DNA of 54,319 nt from Hyphomonas chukchiensis. GTDB lineage: Bacteria > Pseudomonadota > Alphaproteobacteria > Caulobacterales > Hyphomonadaceae. Shown here piece by piece: positions 54,210 through 54,319 of this stretch; the first letter of the stretch is position 1, and every line of letters starts with the position of its first letter. The stretch spans positions 1 through 54,319 of the forward strand of contig NZ_AWFG01000020.1 of assembly GCF_000682695.1 (NCBI RefSeq). Direction: 5' to 3'. The position numbers and the translations under genes are program-made. Under the pieces are notes generated by a model that saw nothing but the letters and a program-made list of their open reading frames with translations, ran no database searches and was not told the DNA's origin.

Positions 54210-54319
54210 CTACGATGTGTCCAGACCGCAGCGCGCAATGTCTTTCATCGGTATTGATGTATCGCCAAGCGTGGCGGGTGCAAGTTTTGCGCCCGCCATG
54301 ATCAGCTTTTTCGAGGCGA
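54210..54319 (-). CDS. Possible C-terminal end of an unidentified gene (partial)
   Basis: A 35-residue open frame from the window edge to a TAG at 54210, ending LGDTSIPMKDIARCGLDTS, has a normal-looking composition and lies in the same direction as the thiolase, 166 bases upstream. It could be the end of the previous gene in that operon, but no family was recognised. A plus-strand frame from 54238 (MSFIGIDVS...) covers the same bases; that reading is weaker. Confidence 0.3.
   Translation of the reverse strand, partial: ASKKLIMAGAKLAPATLGDTSIPMKDIARCGLDTS

Noticed and set aside
54238..54319. Plus-strand frame starting FIGIDVS, reminiscent of an IS110-type transposase start
   Set aside because: The similarity ends after a few residues, there is no ribosome site, and the opposite frame looks more protein-like.
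1..54319. CRISPR arrays, tRNA/rRNA genes, complete insertion sequences
   Set aside because: No regularly spaced repeats, cloverleaf or transposase genes were found by eye; small degenerate elements cannot be excluded.

Overview
The window reads as an aerobic alphaproteobacterium, most likely a sphingomonad or a Hyphomonadaceae relative. The evidence is alphaproteobacterial-type electron transfer flavoprotein (ETF) genes, a very large TonB-dependent receptor, the fused aerobic indolepyruvate oxidoreductase, and many CoA-dependent catabolic genes. No rRNA, tRNA, CRISPR array or convincing insertion sequence was seen. The left edge (1-1513) carries GC3-rich housekeeping etfBA. Everything to its right has more relaxed codon use and is a dense catabolic island.

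Layout. (a) 1634-2668: a lone MDR oxidoreductase. (b) 2822-7008, minus: Rieske oxygenase alpha/beta, a P450 and an alpha/beta hydrolase, with a LysR gene (7175-8119) behind them. (c) 8244-11406, plus: acyl-CoA dehydrogenase (ACAD), SDR and APH-type kinase. This is a split version of ACAD10/11 and resembles the levulinate lva system for 4-hydroxyacyl-CoA. (d) 11787-13711, plus: FMN 2-hydroxyacid oxidase and class II aldolase, start and stop overlapping. (e) 14305-20699, minus: cytochrome c, a divergent PQQ dehydrogenase, a zinc alcohol dehydrogenase and acetoacetyl-CoA synthetase. (f) 20976-24479, plus: ACAD, enoyl-CoA hydratase, thiolase-fold protein and DUF35, ending in a clear terminator. 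(g) 24723-38819, minus: an FCD/GntR regulator, then reading in transcription order a frameshifted TonB receptor, DUF35, ACAD, thiolase-fold protein, SDR, MaoC hydratase, ADP-forming acyl-CoA ligase, cupin protein, MFS transporter and SDR. (h) 39614-50795, minus: CaiB transferase, a large unassigned gap, indolepyruvate:ferredoxin oxidoreductase, CaiB transferase, enoyl-CoA hydratase, ACAD, MmgE/PrpD protein and HMG-CoA-lyase-like protein. (i) 51396-54319: an IclR regulator and a true thiolase.

How it may work together (inference). Uptake by the TonB receptor and MFS carrier would be followed by oxygenation (Rieske, P450) and alcohol oxidation (PQQ and zinc dehydrogenases). Activation would use the ADP-forming ligase or CaiB transferases, and several beta-oxidation-like modules would then shorten the chain. 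Two modules pair a thiolase-fold protein lacking the nucleophilic cysteine with a DUF35 protein, the hallmark of Ltp2-type retro-aldolases of steroid side-chain catabolism. HMG-CoA-lyase-like and acetoacetyl-CoA synthetase genes suit a branched (isoprenoid, steroid or leucine-like) substrate. ACAD electrons would leave through EtfAB. The substrate cannot be read from the sequence.

Most notable: the 4-hydroxyacyl-CoA kinase/ACAD module, the two aldolase/DUF35 modules, a G7-tract frameshift in the receptor that heads an operon, a perfect 30-bp palindrome inside the FCD/GntR coding sequence, a repeated GT-N3-AC promoter motif, and a PQQ dehydrogenase with an altered metal site.
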